Assembly (NCBI RefSeq): GCF_000949475.1
Contig: NZ_JRHC01000001.1
Span: 372,001 to 436,000, forward strand
Length of the DNA stretch: 64,000 nucleotides
Reading direction: 5' to 3'
Source of the DNA: Draconibacterium sediminis
GTDB taxonomy: Bacteria > Bacteroidota > Bacteroidia > Bacteroidales > Prolixibacteraceae
Shown: positions 1 through 8,360 of the stretch, piece after piece
Layout of the letters: every line of letters begins with the position of its first letter
Numbering within the stretch: position 1 is the first letter of the stretch
Translations under genes and position numbers: made by a program
Notes under the pieces: generated by a model
Told to the model about the DNA's origin: nothing
The model's input: only the letters and a program-made list of their open reading frames with translations
Database searches by the model: none

Positions 1-1500
1 GCTGCCCGGATTCCATGGATATCATTCCTTGGGGAAGATCAAAAAACAGATAATGGAATTTACCCAGTCTATCTTTTGTATAAATCAAGTCATAAGTTAA
101 TTCTTGCATACGGAATAAGCGAAACAAATCCACCTCTGTTAAACTGGAATTTCGATGACGAAAAAATAACCATCAAAAATTATTTTAAAGAGAAGGATTT
201 AGGAATTCCTGAAAGATACGGGGATTCTTTTATTTTTAAGGTTTATGATGTTGAATCACTTCCTTCACAAGAAATTCTTGAAAAAGATTTACGAGAAATA
301 ATTCATGAATATAAAGCAAGATTAGGAAACAAACCAACGACTCCGACTAAGCCTATTGAACCCCGTCCTTCAATGTCTGAAAAAAAATTTGAAATAAACT
401 TATTTTTGAACCATTTAATGAATGCCGGTTTGCTCTTTGAGAACAAACTTGTGACTCGTTACTGTTCTTCGTTATTAACAAAACCCTTCCTAATTCTCTC
501 CGGCCTTGCCGGTTCAGGAAAAACGAAATTAGCGCAAGCTTTTGTTCAGTGGATTTGTGGTGAAGAGGAACAATATAAAATTGTGCCGGTTGGTGCAGAC
601 TGGACGAACCGTGAGCCTTTATTGGGTTACGCTAATGCTTTGGATCAAACAAAGTATATTAAACCTGATAACGGTGTTGTAGATTTAATTCTTCATGCAC
701 GAGATAAAGATCATTTACCTCATTTCCTGATTCTCGACGAAATGAATCTAAGCCATGTGGAGCGTTATTTTGCCGATTTTCTAAGTGTGATGGAGTCAAA
801 TGGAAAAGTCAGTTTTCATTCAGGTGATGAAGAAAAAAGCGGTGTGCCTGCTTACGTAACTATGCCTTCTAATCTGTTTATAATTGGAACTATAAATGTG
901 GATGAAACAACATATATGTTTAGTCCGAAGGTATTGGATCGCGCTAATGTTATTGAATTCAGGATTTCAGAAAAAGAGATTACAGATTTTCTTAAGAATC
1001 CATCAAAACCCGATCTGGGTCAGTTAAAAGGCGAAGGTGCAGACATGGCGCAAAGCTTTATGCAAATGGCGCAAACTAACGTGTTTGAAAATCCGGCCAA
1101 CGGAGATTTGAACGATACTCTGATTAAGTTCTTTAGTGAGCTAAAGAAGACAGGCGCAGAATTTGGTTACCGGAGTGCATACGAAATTCATCGTTTAATC
1201 AATCAACTTACTGTTATAGATCCGCAGTTAAAAGATGAGGAAAAGCTGGATATTGCAATCATGCAAAAGTTGCTTCCAAAACTTCACGGCTCACGCCGTA
1301 AACTTTGCCCTGTTTTGGTTACGCTGGGCGGATTCTGTGTTGAGGAAGATTTAATTAAAGATGTAGAAAAGGAAGTCTTTGAAAAAGAAGAATTTGATTA
1401 TGAAACAGAAGGCGTAAAATATCCCTTATCGCTCGAAAAAATTACGCGCATGCACAAAGGAGCGGTTGACAATGGTTTTGCCAGTTATGCAGAAGCTTAA
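1..1500 (+). CDS. McrB-like AAA+ NTPase with N-terminal DUF3578 (5'-partial)
   Basis: This is the motor subunit of a McrBC-like, modification-dependent (type IV) restriction system. The frame is open from base 1, and the segment before the first internal TTG (base 76) reads PWISFLGEDQ and VYLLY, as in the DUF3578/MrcB DNA-recognition domain. The gene therefore starts before the window. The AAA+ module follows: Walker A GLAGSGKTK near bases 500-530, Walker B LILDEMNLSH near 735-755, and a sensor segment GTINVDETT where classical McrB has MNTADRS. The TAA at 1498-1500 is followed 12 bp later by its partner gene in the same frame. The family is clear; substrate specificity cannot be read from the sequence. 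Confidence 0.85.
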   Translation, partial: AARIPWISFLGEDQKTDNGIYPVYLLYKSSHKLILAYGISETNPPLLNWNFDDEKITIKNYFKEKDLGIPERYGDSFIFKVYDVESLPSQEILEKDLREIIHEYKARLGNKPTTPTKPIEPRPSMSEKKFEINLFLNHLMNAGLLFENKLVTRYCSSLLTKPFLILSGLAGSGKTKLAQAFVQWICGEEEQYKIVPVGADWTNREPLLGYANALDQTKYIKPDNGVVDLILHARDKDHLPHFLILDEMNLSHVERYFADFLSVMESNGKVSFHSGDEEKSGVPAYVTMPSNLFIIGTINVDETTYMFSPKVLDRANVIEFRISEKEITDFLKNPSKPDLGQLKGEGADMAQSFMQMAQTNVFENPANGDLNDTLIKFFSELKKTGAEFGYRSAYEIHRLINQLTVIDPQLKDEEKLDIAIMQKLLPKLHGSRRKLCPVLVTLGGFCVEEDLIKDVEKEVFEKEEFDYETEGVKYPLSLEKITRMHKGAVDNGFASYAEA

Positions 1501-1512
1501 AACGGAAACAAC

Positions 1513-3780
1513 TTGGCTTACCTGAAAAAAATAGAAATTCCCTTAGCATTTGATGACGAAGTAAAATTTTGCTTGTTTGCCGAACAGGAGAACAGAAATT
1601 CACTTTTTGTCATTGATCCAAACGAAGCTGCCGATTATGGAGAAGCTTGTCACCAGTTGGTTGAAGGCTGTAGCTATGAATATTCTTTTAACACCGATAG
1701 ATACAAATTGCAAGCCGATGATGTTGTTTCTGTATCAAAAAGAGATAATTCAGGTGGTCGCATAGTTCCAAATATATTTGTTGGCCGTTTATCATTGAGG
1801 GTGTTTGATGTTAAAACATCGGAGTTTGTAGGGAATATTGATTTAGAGGTGAGATCGGTAAAATCAAATTACCGCGACGACTATCGGTACATGTTGGAGT
1901 ACATTACTGAAAAATGCACCGAACTATTGTTGCAAGCCAGTTCTCCGGTAAAACAGTATTTAACTCCTGACTATTTAAATAATCCGAAAACTCTTTATCA
2001 ACGATTTGCTTTTATTCAATCGGTTATTCAAACCGATGAATTTGGTGAAGCTGTTCAACGAGTCATCAGTTCTCCGGTAACTCAGTGGAAAGAAGAGGCG
2101 GAAACAGCAGATATTAGAAAGGTAAAGCGGATTTCGGGGAAAGAAATAAGGCAAATTGCTTCTGGCCGATCGAGAATGGATATTCCCGATGGTCATTTCT
2201 TAAGAGAAAAAGGCTTAACAAGTTTGCCAACGCATATTCAGCTTTATCGGAAAACCGATACAGTTGATACACCAGAAAATCGCTTTATAAAACATGCACT
2301 GGAAGTATTTTTAAAGCTTTGTCTTGACATTGAATTACGGACTCAAAAAGGAACAAGGATAAACGTTGAATCCAATCAGGTAATTAAATCGCTCGAAAAC
2401 CACCTTAGTCATTCCCTTTTTAAAGAAATATCGCGGCCTGCAACACTTCGATTAAACAGCCCGGTACTACAACGCCGGGAAGGTTATCGCGAAATTCTGC
2501 GGGCTTGGCTAATGTTTGACTTGGCGGCACTTTTAGTTTGGAAAGGTGGCGACGATGTTTACGATGCTGGTAAGCGTGATGTGGCAACGCTGTATGAATA
2601 TTGGCTGTTTTTTACTTTGCTCGATTTGTTTGCCGAATTGTTTCATTTAAAACCTAAAGATGTGGAAGATTTGATTGTCAAGTCTACCGACGGACTTAGT
2701 TTAATGTTGAAGCAAGGAATTGAAACAGCCATAAAAGGAGTTTATGATGCAGGAAGCAGAAAGTTAAACGTAAAATTCTGTTTTAACCGAAGTTTTGGAG
2801 GAGGGAAAAAGTATCCGGACGGCGGAAGCTGGACAAAAACTTTACGCCCCGATTATACGCTTTCAATCTGGCCCAATGGTATAGGTGAAAAGCAAGCTGA
2901 GGAACAAGAGTTAATCGTACATATTCATTTTGATGCAAAGTACAAAATTGACAATCTGACTCAGATTATTAACCGTGAAGATGATGACGAAAATGTTGTT
3001 CGTGGAAGTATTCGAGGAAAGTATAAGAATGTTGATTTACTAAAAATGCATGCCTACAAAGATGCAATCAGGCGAACGGCCGGGGCATATGTGCTTTATC
3101 CGGGAGATCAAATAAGTAAAGAAGCAGGATTCAGAGAAATAATTCCGGGTTTGGGAGCTTTTCCTGTTCGGCCATCAAAATCAAACAATGGTACAGCGGA
3201 GTTAAAGGATTTTGTGAAAGAGGTAATTGCACATTTCTTAAACCGGGCATCGCAAAGGGAGAAAATGTCGTTTCGTACTTACGATATTCATAAATCTGAC
3301 TCTGATCAAATTGTTAAAGAAACACTGCCTGAATTAATCGGAGAAAATAGAAGTTTGATTCCTGATGAAACATTTGTTTTAGTTGGATTTTACGAGGTAA
3401 ATAAATGGCAGTGGATTACAAGCGAAGGATTATACAACGCTCGTGCTGACAGTAATCGTGGATCGTTAAAACTAGGACCGAAAGAAGCTGGTGCAAAATA
3501 TTTGCTTCTTCATACAAGGGGCGAGACTTCAACAGGTAAGATTCTAAAAATTGTTGATACTGGTCCTCGTGTATTCTCAAAACAAACTTTGAAAAAGCAT
3601 AAATATCCTACTGAACCTTCTCAGGATTATTATTTGGTTTACAAAATCGAAAATATTGTAGAAAAGGAATTATTAGGGTGCAAATGGGATATTACAAAAC
3701 TTAAAGAATATAAAACTGGTCGAGGATCTGGATTACCTTTTGCTGTTTCATTAACTGAGTTGATGAAAGTGAAAATTTAG
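1513..3780 (+). CDS. DUF2357 / PD-(D/E)XK nuclease-like partner of the McrB-like protein
   Basis: This 755-residue protein is probably the nuclease subunit, equivalent to McrC, of the upstream AAA+ motor. The N-terminal half resembles DUF2357 proteins. A PD-(D/E)XK-type core is visible as RPDYTL near residue 446 and FDAKYK near residue 473 (the D-x-K pair). The start is a TTG 12 bp after the previous stop; no ATG lies near the conserved N-terminus, so the exact start is uncertain. The tight spacing implies co-transcription. DUF2357 proteins are known partners of McrB-type ATPases; cleavage of modified DNA here is inference. The C-terminal 150 residues are unassigned. Confidence 0.75.
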   Translation: MAYLKKIEIPLAFDDEVKFCLFAEQENRNSLFVIDPNEAADYGEACHQLVEGCSYEYSFNTDRYKLQADDVVSVSKRDNSGGRIVPNIFVGRLSLRVFDVKTSEFVGNIDLEVRSVKSNYRDDYRYMLEYITEKCTELLLQASSPVKQYLTPDYLNNPKTLYQRFAFIQSVIQTDEFGEAVQRVISSPVTQWKEEAETADIRKVKRISGKEIRQIASGRSRMDIPDGHFLREKGLTSLPTHIQLYRKTDTVDTPENRFIKHALEVFLKLCLDIELRTQKGTRINVESNQVIKSLENHLSHSLFKEISRPATLRLNSPVLQRREGYREILRAWLMFDLAALLVWKGGDDVYDAGKRDVATLYEYWLFFTLLDLFAELFHLKPKDVEDLIVKSTDGLSLMLKQGIETAIKGVYDAGSRKLNVKFCFNRSFGGGKKYPDGGSWTKTLRPDYTLSIWPNGIGEKQAEEQELIVHIHFDAKYKIDNLTQIINREDDDENVVRGSIRGKYKNVDLLKMHAYKDAIRRTAGAYVLYPGDQISKEAGFREIIPGLGAFPVRPSKSNNGTAELKDFVKEVIAHFLNRASQREKMSFRTYDIHKSDSDQIVKETLPELIGENRSLIPDETFVLVGFYEVNKWQWITSEGLYNARADSNRGSLKLGPKEAGAKYLLLHTRGETSTGKILKIVDTGPRVFSKQTLKKHKYPTEPSQDYYLVYKIENIVEKELLGCKWDITKLKEYKTGRGSGLPFAVSLTELMKVKI

Positions 3781-3962
3781 CCATTCAACTTTAAAAATTC
3801 AGTTTCAAATCAGGAATACATTAATATGATTGACAGGAAGTTTTTTTATTAGACGATTGCCATTTTGTCTTTTGTAGAAACTTTCGAGAGGATTGGATAA
3901 GTTTTAGATTGGGCTAAAGCTATTTTATTATTTTAGCGGATCTCAATCCAATTATTGAATAA

Positions 3963-3996
3963 GGACAGATTTCTGTCTTAACTGCAATTGGACAGA
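3963..3996 (+). promoter_or_regulatory. repeated GGACAGA motif upstream of the PLD-like gene
   Basis: GGACAGA occurs at 3963-3969 and 3990-3996. The first copy is part of a near-palindrome (GACAGATTTCTGTC, 3964-3977) that ends 36 bp before the ATG at 4014. It could be an operator or simply part of the leader. No regulator is encoded beside it, so this is a weak call. Confidence 0.25.
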
Positions 3997-4013
3997 ATAT
4001 TTAAACTTACATT

Positions 4014-4877
4014 ATGAGGATTCTTCAACCACACCGCATTAGTAGTGAGATTTTTGATGTTATTTACCAAGCACGTGATTCTTTAGTAATAGTATCTCCC
4101 TATGTCAATTTTAATAATTGGAGGCAGATGGCTGATGCCTTAAAGCATGCTTTGAAAAGAGGTGTGAAAATTGACTTTTTTGTTCGGAATGACCCTGATA
4201 ATGCAAATTCGTGGGAACAGGTTGAACAATTAGGCCTAACTCCCAACCTTGTGGAAAATCTTCATGCGAAATTTTATTACAATGAAAGGACTGGTGTAAT
4301 TTCATCTATGAATCTGCTTTCCTTTTCCAATAGCAATTCTATAGAAATTGGTTGTAAACTAGAGACTAATGAGGAGTTGGATGAATTAAAGAACTTCGTA
4401 AATGATTTTTTACAAATAAACAAGGTTAGTGAGAAACCATCAGAAGAGTACCTTTATTTAAGTCGAGAAAAATTTACTGTTGTTCTGGCCAATTTCCTTG
4501 AAAGTTTAACTAACTCGTCAACATCGGTATATTTCCAGAAAGGATCACTAATAATCTATGCTTTGTCAAATAAATTCTTTTTAGACATTGATAAGACAAA
4601 TAACTCATTATTTGTTAGTGCAATAATCTCAAGGGATGAAGCAAGTTGTTTTACCAGCTACAGCTTTAGTCAGCCAGTAACAAGTGGATTTAATTTGACG
4701 TTAATTCGTGGTGAGGCAAACTATTATGATCTGATTCAAGCCAACTATAAATGTAGATTATCTACAATATATCTGGATAATTTGAAAGTGCAGGAAAAGA
4801 TAAATTTAATGGGATCTATTCACAATCTCATTGAGGATGTTGTTACATTCAAGAAATATGTTTATCAACAAAATTAA
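4014..4877 (+). CDS. phospholipase D-like domain protein
   Basis: This 287-residue protein has an N-terminal PLD-like fold. The HxK element (LHAKFYYN, about residues 82-89) is followed by MNLLSFSN near residue 99, the position of the N/S part of a single-HKD nuclease/phospholipase motif. There is only one HKD half, so an active enzyme would have to dimerise, as Nuc-type PLD nucleases do. The C-terminal 150 residues show no recognisable domain. It lies 233 bp downstream of the McrBC-like pair on the same strand and could be an accessory effector of that cluster, but the gap allows its own promoter. There is no signal peptide, so it is predicted cytosolic. Confidence 0.65.
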   Translation: MRILQPHRISSEIFDVIYQARDSLVIVSPYVNFNNWRQMADALKHALKRGVKIDFFVRNDPDNANSWEQVEQLGLTPNLVENLHAKFYYNERTGVISSMNLLSFSNSNSIEIGCKLETNEELDELKNFVNDFLQINKVSEKPSEEYLYLSREKFTVVLANFLESLTNSSTSVYFQKGSLIIYALSNKFFLDIDKTNNSLFVSAIISRDEASCFTSYSFSQPVTSGFNLTLIRGEANYYDLIQANYKCRLSTIYLDNLKVQEKINLMGSIHNLIEDVVTFKKYVYQQN

Positions 4878-4973
4878 TTCCCTGCTCCCGCACGATCGTA
4901 TGGTTTATTTACAGCTAAAAGATAATTAAAATACGCGATAGAATCGCTCACCAACACCGGTAGCACCGTACAT

Positions 4974-5050
4974 AAAAAAAACCTTATCAAATAAATGATA
5001 AGGTTTTAAACTGATTAGAGCAGGTGGAAGCCAAGCCCTAAAAAGCAGGG
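4974..5050 (-). ncRNA. candidate small RNA, copy 1
   Basis: Read on the minus strand, this segment has all parts of a short transcription unit. A TACTTTTG box (TAnnTTTG -7 consensus) lies at 5051-5058. A 5' hairpin follows directly (CCCT/AGGG, 5035-5050), then a single-stranded stretch GGCTTCCACCTGCTCTAATC, then a perfect 11-bp terminator stem (4979-5006) running into a T tract (4974-4981). The predicted RNA is about 77 nt. No ORF is present. A second copy at 6755-6830 is nearly identical. No clear -33 box was seen. I do not recognise a known RNA family. Confidence 0.55.
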
Positions 5051-5058
5051 CAAAAGTA
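5051..5058 (-). promoter_or_regulatory. -7 promoter box of small RNA copy 1
   Basis: TACTTTTG on the minus strand matches the Bacteroidota sigma-factor -7 consensus TAnnTTTG and abuts the predicted 5' hairpin of the RNA. The region up to about 5115 is also conserved with the second copy, as expected for a duplicated promoter. Confidence 0.5.
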
Positions 5059-5224
5059 TTCTTTTCTGTCGCAATTCGCCTATACTTTGAAATAAAATTT
5101 TAATTCCCCGCCAAGCTCATTCGCGCAAATGCGTAATCCGGTTCCTGTTTTTTATAAAGGATTCTTCTAAACTTCCTAATCCCACTATTCATAGGCCTTT
5201 CCGCGCTTTTCACACTTTGGGTAC

Positions 5225-5476
5225 AGGCCTTTTACCCAAGGGTAGAAGGACAATTACCAAGGGTATAATAGATATTCCCAAGGGTAAAGCAGCAATTCCT
5301 TAGGTAATATCTATGATACCCAAGGGTAAAACCATTATACCCAAGGGTAGAACGATAATTCCCTAAAGGATAATAGCTATTCCCTATGGGATAGGAGCAA
5401 TTACTTAGGTAAAAACTATTATACCCAGGGGGAGCGGCCTTATTACCAAGGGTAAAAGCATGATTACCGGAGTTCA
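5225..5476. repeat. 12-unit array of 21-bp repeats with palindromic TACCCAAGGGTA cores
   Basis: Twelve consecutive units, each exactly 21 bp and without a single indel, start at 5225, 5246, 5267, 5288, 5309, 5330, 5351, 5372, 5393, 5414, 5435 and 5456. The core is a palindrome, best form TACCCAAGGGTA (for example 5233-5244, 5317-5328, 5338-5349), with variants such as TTCCCTATGGGATA and TTACTTAGGTAA. A degenerate half-unit (TTTGGGTA) precedes the array. On the minus strand the units translate as heptapeptides like LPLGIIV, but at least four carry stop codons, so the array is not a working coding sequence. No adjacent cas genes or spacers are present, so it is not CRISPR. Confidence 0.85.
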
Positions 5477-5630
5477 GAAATAAATTTTAAGTGATTTTGT
5501 AAGCCGGAAATCTGTCTTCAATTCGGGAGAAGAGAAGTTTTGTATAAAAAAGGTCCCGAGTGCAAATCGGAACCAGCGTAAAATGAAAAACCGGAGCCGG
5601 CAAGCTCCTCCGGTTTTATCACGTAAGTAG

Positions 5631-5987
5631 TTATTCCGTTACCGGAACTTTTTTTGAAGGTCGCCCGGTATTACGGAGTTTTTTTATCTCCAGTACCAGG
5701 TTGTCTTTCTTTCCCAGTAAACCGGTAATAAGGTCAACAGTGGCCGAACAATCGGTGTAAGCAACATCGAGGGTGTCGTTGGCCAGTTTAGTAGCATCTT
5801 TGGCTGCAGCCGCCGCTTCAAGCTGTTTACCCTCGGCGTCGTCGGCTGTTGCCAATTCAGTTTGTAACTGTGTGATCTTTGCTGTAGGGTCGAAACCCTT
5901 GTCGGTTAGAAGGCTTGAATTTTGTTGCAGGATCACGATTAACTGCGAAACAAAATCACGCTTCTTACTCTCGGTTAAATTTGCCAT
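5631..5987 (-). CDS. small hypothetical helical protein
   Basis: This 118-residue protein starts MANLTESKK. It is rich in Ala, Thr, Asp, Leu and Lys, is predicted to be nearly all helical, and carries a basic C-terminal tail (NTGRPSKKVPV). It has no signal peptide or membrane segment. The segment AEGKQLEAAAAAKDATK suggests a coiled coil or a small helix bundle. I recognise no family. A terminator-like hairpin lies about 40 bp upstream of the start and the 21-bp array lies beyond its 3' end. Length and codon use support a real gene; function is unknown. Confidence 0.6.
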   Translation of the reverse strand: MANLTESKKRDFVSQLIVILQQNSSLLTDKGFDPTAKITQLQTELATADDAEGKQLEAAAAAKDATKLANDTLDVAYTDCSATVDLITGLLGKKDNLVLEIKKLRNTGRPSKKVPVTE

Positions 5988-6027
5988 ATTTAGGCGATTT
6001 AAAAATTTACAAATAGTTTTTAATTCG

Positions 6028-6064
6028 GGCCACCTGTTTGCTTGCCGGCGCAGGTGGCCTTTTT
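6028..6064 (+). terminator. strong terminator-like hairpin
   Basis: GGCCACCTG (6028-6036) pairs perfectly with CAGGTGGCC (6051-6059) and is followed by TTTTT on the plus strand. No plus-strand gene ends here; the nearest gene (5631-5987) runs the other way and starts 40 bp away. It may end a plus-strand transcript from the repeat zone or insulate the minus-strand gene. Confidence 0.5.
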
Positions 6065-6247
6065 CGTATTCACGCCGGGATTCTATAATGGCGTGTACAT
6101 GCTATCCCTGTAGCATGTGATCGTATCAGTGTTAAAATTTTTACGGTATTTTCAGAGGGTTCTGGGTTAACCGTGTTTTTTGGTTTTTAACGAGTATAAA
6201 ATTATGGAAAATAGACTTGGTTGTCAATATGTTATGTAGCAGGGTAG

Positions 6248-6429
6248 ATTGCTTCTCCCGATTCGTTTTACTCATCGGGATCGCAATGACAGGAATTAGA
6301 ATAACACATCGCCGCGGACGGGAATGAACTATGCCGGGATGAACAAGTTTTTCGTCCGCGGCCTTAACTATGTTTATCATGAAGTCATTACGAGGGATCC
6401 GTCAGCCGACGGAGACCGAAGTAATCTCT
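6248..6429. repeat. composite REP-like cassette, copy 1
   Basis: Three palindromic modules lie in a row. The first is an AGATTGCTTC...CGCAATGAC module. The second is a 52-bp module with perfect 10-bp ends GCCGCGGACG (6311-6320) and CGTCCGCGGC (6353-6362). The third is an ATTAC...GTAAT module with an inner CCGTC-AGCC-GACGG hairpin (6386-6429). The same three modules occur in the same order at 10340-10505. The third alone occurs at 12757-12800, and parts of it near 8381 and 8971. This is typical of intergenic REP/BIME-type elements. Confidence 0.7.
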
Positions 6430-6471
6430 TCTGTCGCTCTTTTATAAAGCTAATCATTTGCGTTGCACGGT

Positions 6472-6524
6472 GTCGTTACAAACGACAAGATATTTACCCC
6501 TCCTTACAAACGAGGGGCAGGGAG
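6472..6524. repeat. REP-like element (CGTTACAAACGACAAGATATT...ACGAGGGG family)
   Basis: The element has a CGTT-AACG hairpin and a CCCCTC...GAGGGG hairpin. Related copies occur near 7737-7785, 9418-9468, 13364-13412, 14053-14102 and 18428-18507. It is intergenic and non-coding. Confidence 0.55.
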
Positions 6525-6754
6525 GGTAATTCCACTTATGTTAAAGGTGTGTAGATCTTGCTTATCTCCGTCAGAAGTTAAACTGCAAATCCTATATCAG
6601 TAAACTTATCCCTCTATCTGATTTAATACATTGAACTTGGCCAATAGCCGACACACTACAAAAACCACCATCCTGTATGTTTTTTAGCCGTCGTGTTTAA
6701 CGGGTAGGCCCAAAAGCAGTAAAACTAGGGGCTTAAACCAAGAGGGCGCCCCAT

Positions 6755-6830
6755 AAAAAAACCTTATCAAATAGATGATAAGGTTTTAAACTGATTAGAG
6801 CAGGTGGAAGCCAAGCCCTAAAAAGCAGGG
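6755..6830 (-). ncRNA. candidate small RNA, copy 2
   Basis: This is a near-identical duplicate of 4974-5050. It has the same TACTTTTG -7 box (6831-6838), the same CCCT/AGGG 5' hairpin, the same central sequence and the same 11-bp terminator stem (6759-6786). The visible difference inside the transcript is one base in the terminator loop, which leaves the stem intact. About 60 bp upstream of the promoter box is also conserved, with two substitutions. Conservation ends around 6925, whereas the surrounding DNA differs, which supports selection on, or recent duplication of, this unit. Confidence 0.55.
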
Positions 6831-6838
6831 CAAAAGTA
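6831..6838 (-). promoter_or_regulatory. -7 promoter box of small RNA copy 2
   Basis: TACTTTTG on the minus strand is identical to the box in copy 1 and sits at the same distance from the 5' hairpin. Confidence 0.5.
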
Positions 6839-7204
6839 TTCTTTTCTGTCACAATTCGGCTATACTTTGAAATAAAATTTTAATTCCCCGCTAAACCCAC
6901 TCGCACAGAGCTGCAATCGGTGTTTTGTTTGTCAAAAACAGGAAAGTTGATCGCATCAATTTCGGGCCCTCCGATTTAGGAACGCTGTATCTGGTATTGT
7001 TTTGATCTTTTCTGTGCCTTAAAAATTTGCATTCAGCGTGTATTTCCTTTTTATTATCAACACCTGTTTCTCAGGCAAATTGATTAAATTAGGGGGAAGA
7101 AAAATGGCGTTTAAGCACGAGCAGGGAAATGTTTATACACAGAAGCTGATTAAAAGTCATGCGAGTTACCTACTATACTTTTGAAAACAAGCAATTTTAG
7201 TAGT

Positions 7205-7501
7205 ATGAAAAAACAAAAAGAGTTAAAGCTGAACCCCTTTCAATTAAATGTGTTGCTAAACGAGGAGGAGAAACAGGATTTTCAATTTTTGTTGGAGAAT
7301 GGGGTGTATTGCAACAACTGCAAAGCTGTTTGCCCCAAAGGAGTGGTGGATTACACAGCGAGTCTCGACGATCTGAATGATATCCGCATTGAAGGGCATT
7401 GTGCTGCATGTGGGCATAAGGTTGTGCGCATTATGGAACTGGGCGAGGATCGGTCTTTTTTTGAAAAAGTGATGGAGTTCCGCCAATCGATTCAGAATTA
7501 G
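7205..7501 (+). CDS. small zinc-ribbon protein
   Basis: This 98-residue cytosolic protein has two CxxC knuckles, CNNC (about residue 38) and CAAC (about residue 75), separated by an Asp-rich segment. This is the pattern of a single zinc ribbon. I chose the ATG at 7205; an in-frame TTG at 7181 would add eight residues (KTSNFSS-like) without conserved character. The charged, Lys/Glu-rich N-terminus and C-terminal helix suggest a protein or nucleic-acid adaptor, but no family is recognised. Neighbours are repeats, so context gives no function. Confidence 0.6.
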   Translation: MKKQKELKLNPFQLNVLLNEEEKQDFQFLLENGVYCNNCKAVCPKGVVDYTASLDDLNDIRIEGHCAACGHKVVRIMELGEDRSFFEKVMEFRQSIQN

Positions 7502-7625
7502 CAGTCGGTTCTCGGGTTCGGCACATCTGCCCCGGAAAAATGGTAAGCATATTTTAGACTCAGCTCAATCTTTTAGTTCTCTTCAAAGCTGCTACAAACA
7601 AGCCTTTCAGCGAATCCCTCATCAA

Positions 7626-7785
7626 CCTCTCGTTTGCAACAGCCAGTCCCGAATTTTTCGGGAAGGGGTTGGGAATTCCGTCGATTGTATCGACAGGTAG
7701 AAATTATGGTATTTACCTGTTACAAACTTTTTAATTGTCGTTACAAACGACAAGATATTTACCCCTCGTTACAAACTAGGGGCAG
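7626..7785. repeat. REP-like cluster
   Basis: This is a run of short palindromes: CGTTTGCAACAGCC, then CCCGAATTTTTCGGG, then a GTCGATTGTATCGAC hairpin, then the CGTTACAAACG / CCCCTCGTT...GGGG element. The same order recurs at 9307-9468, 13965-14102 and, decayed, 18373-18507. It is non-coding. Confidence 0.55.
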
Positions 7786-7866
7786 GTGGAGAATTGAAAA
7801 TCAGCGTAGCTAAATTTGGCCGGTAGCAATATTGGAAATGAGAATTTAATTGGTAGCACGAAATTT

Positions 7867-8053
7867 CCCCTCCTGCAGGAGGGGTGGCAGCGACACCTGA
7901 TTTGCCATGGAAAATTTAATACCTTTTCGCTGACGGGGTGGTGTTTATTTCTACTTGGATTATTATTTTAAAACCACCACCTCACCAGCTGCGCTGGTCC
8001 TCCCGATGCTCGCTTTGCTCGATCGGGACAGGCTCTCCTCCTGTGAGGAGGAG
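7867..8053. mobile_element. short non-coding element A (MITE-like)
   Basis: The left palindrome is 7867-7884, the inner arm GGGGTGGTG 7935-7943, a 31-bp AT-rich spacer 7944-7974, the inner arm CACCACCTC 7975-7983 and the right palindrome CTCCTC...GAGGAG 8035-8053. The GGTGGTG/CACCACC arms are inverted. The same architecture with a DUF559 gene in place of the spacer is found at 8361-8887. No ORF is present. Mobility is inferred from the repeated structure. Confidence 0.5.
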
Positions 8054-8129
8054 AATTGAAAATCAGTATAGCTAAATTTGGCCGGTAGCAATATTGGAAA
8101 TGGGAATTTAATTGGTAGCACGAAAAATT

Positions 8130-8284
8130 CCCCTCCTGCCAGGAGGGGTGGCAGCGACACCTGATTTGCCATGGAAAATTTAATACCTTTTCGCTGACGG
8201 GGTGGTGTTTATTTCTACTTGGATTATTATTTTAAAACCACCACCTCACCAGCTGCGCTGGTCCCCTCCTCCTCACAGGAGGAG
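8130..8284. mobile_element. short non-coding element B (MITE-like)
   Basis: It has the same parts as element A: left palindrome 8130-8148, GGGGTGGTG 8199-8207, 31-bp spacer 8208-8238, CACCACCTC 8239-8247 and right palindrome 8267-8284. The spacer is virtually identical to that of A. The segment right of the inner arm is shorter than in A. Confidence 0.5.
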
Positions 8285-8360
8285 AATTGAAAATCAGCGT
8301 AGCTAAATTTGGCCGGTAGCAATATTGGAAATGAGAATTTAATTGGTAGCACGAAACATT

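Larger units (their letters stand above)
7788..8360. repeat. tandem repeats flanking the short DUF559-type elements
   Basis: The roughly 75-bp segment GAGAATTGAAAATCAG...TTGGTAGCACGAAA occurs three times (about 7789-7863, 8051-8126, 8282-8357). Each copy is followed by an element that begins with a CCCCTCCTG(C)CAGGAGGGG palindrome. Copies differ by only a few bases, so the duplication is recent. Confidence 0.8.

Noticed and set aside
5225-5476. CRISPR array
   Set aside because: The units are directly adjacent 21-bp repeats without variable spacers, and no cas genes are present in the window.
5225-5476. Coding sequence for an LPLGIxx heptapeptide repeat protein
   Set aside because: At least four of the twelve units contain in-frame stop codons on the minus strand, and no start or flanking coding region is visible.
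6141-6554. Open frames inside the composite repeat cassette
   Set aside because: They consist of palindromic repeat DNA that recurs elsewhere in other frames, so they are not genes.
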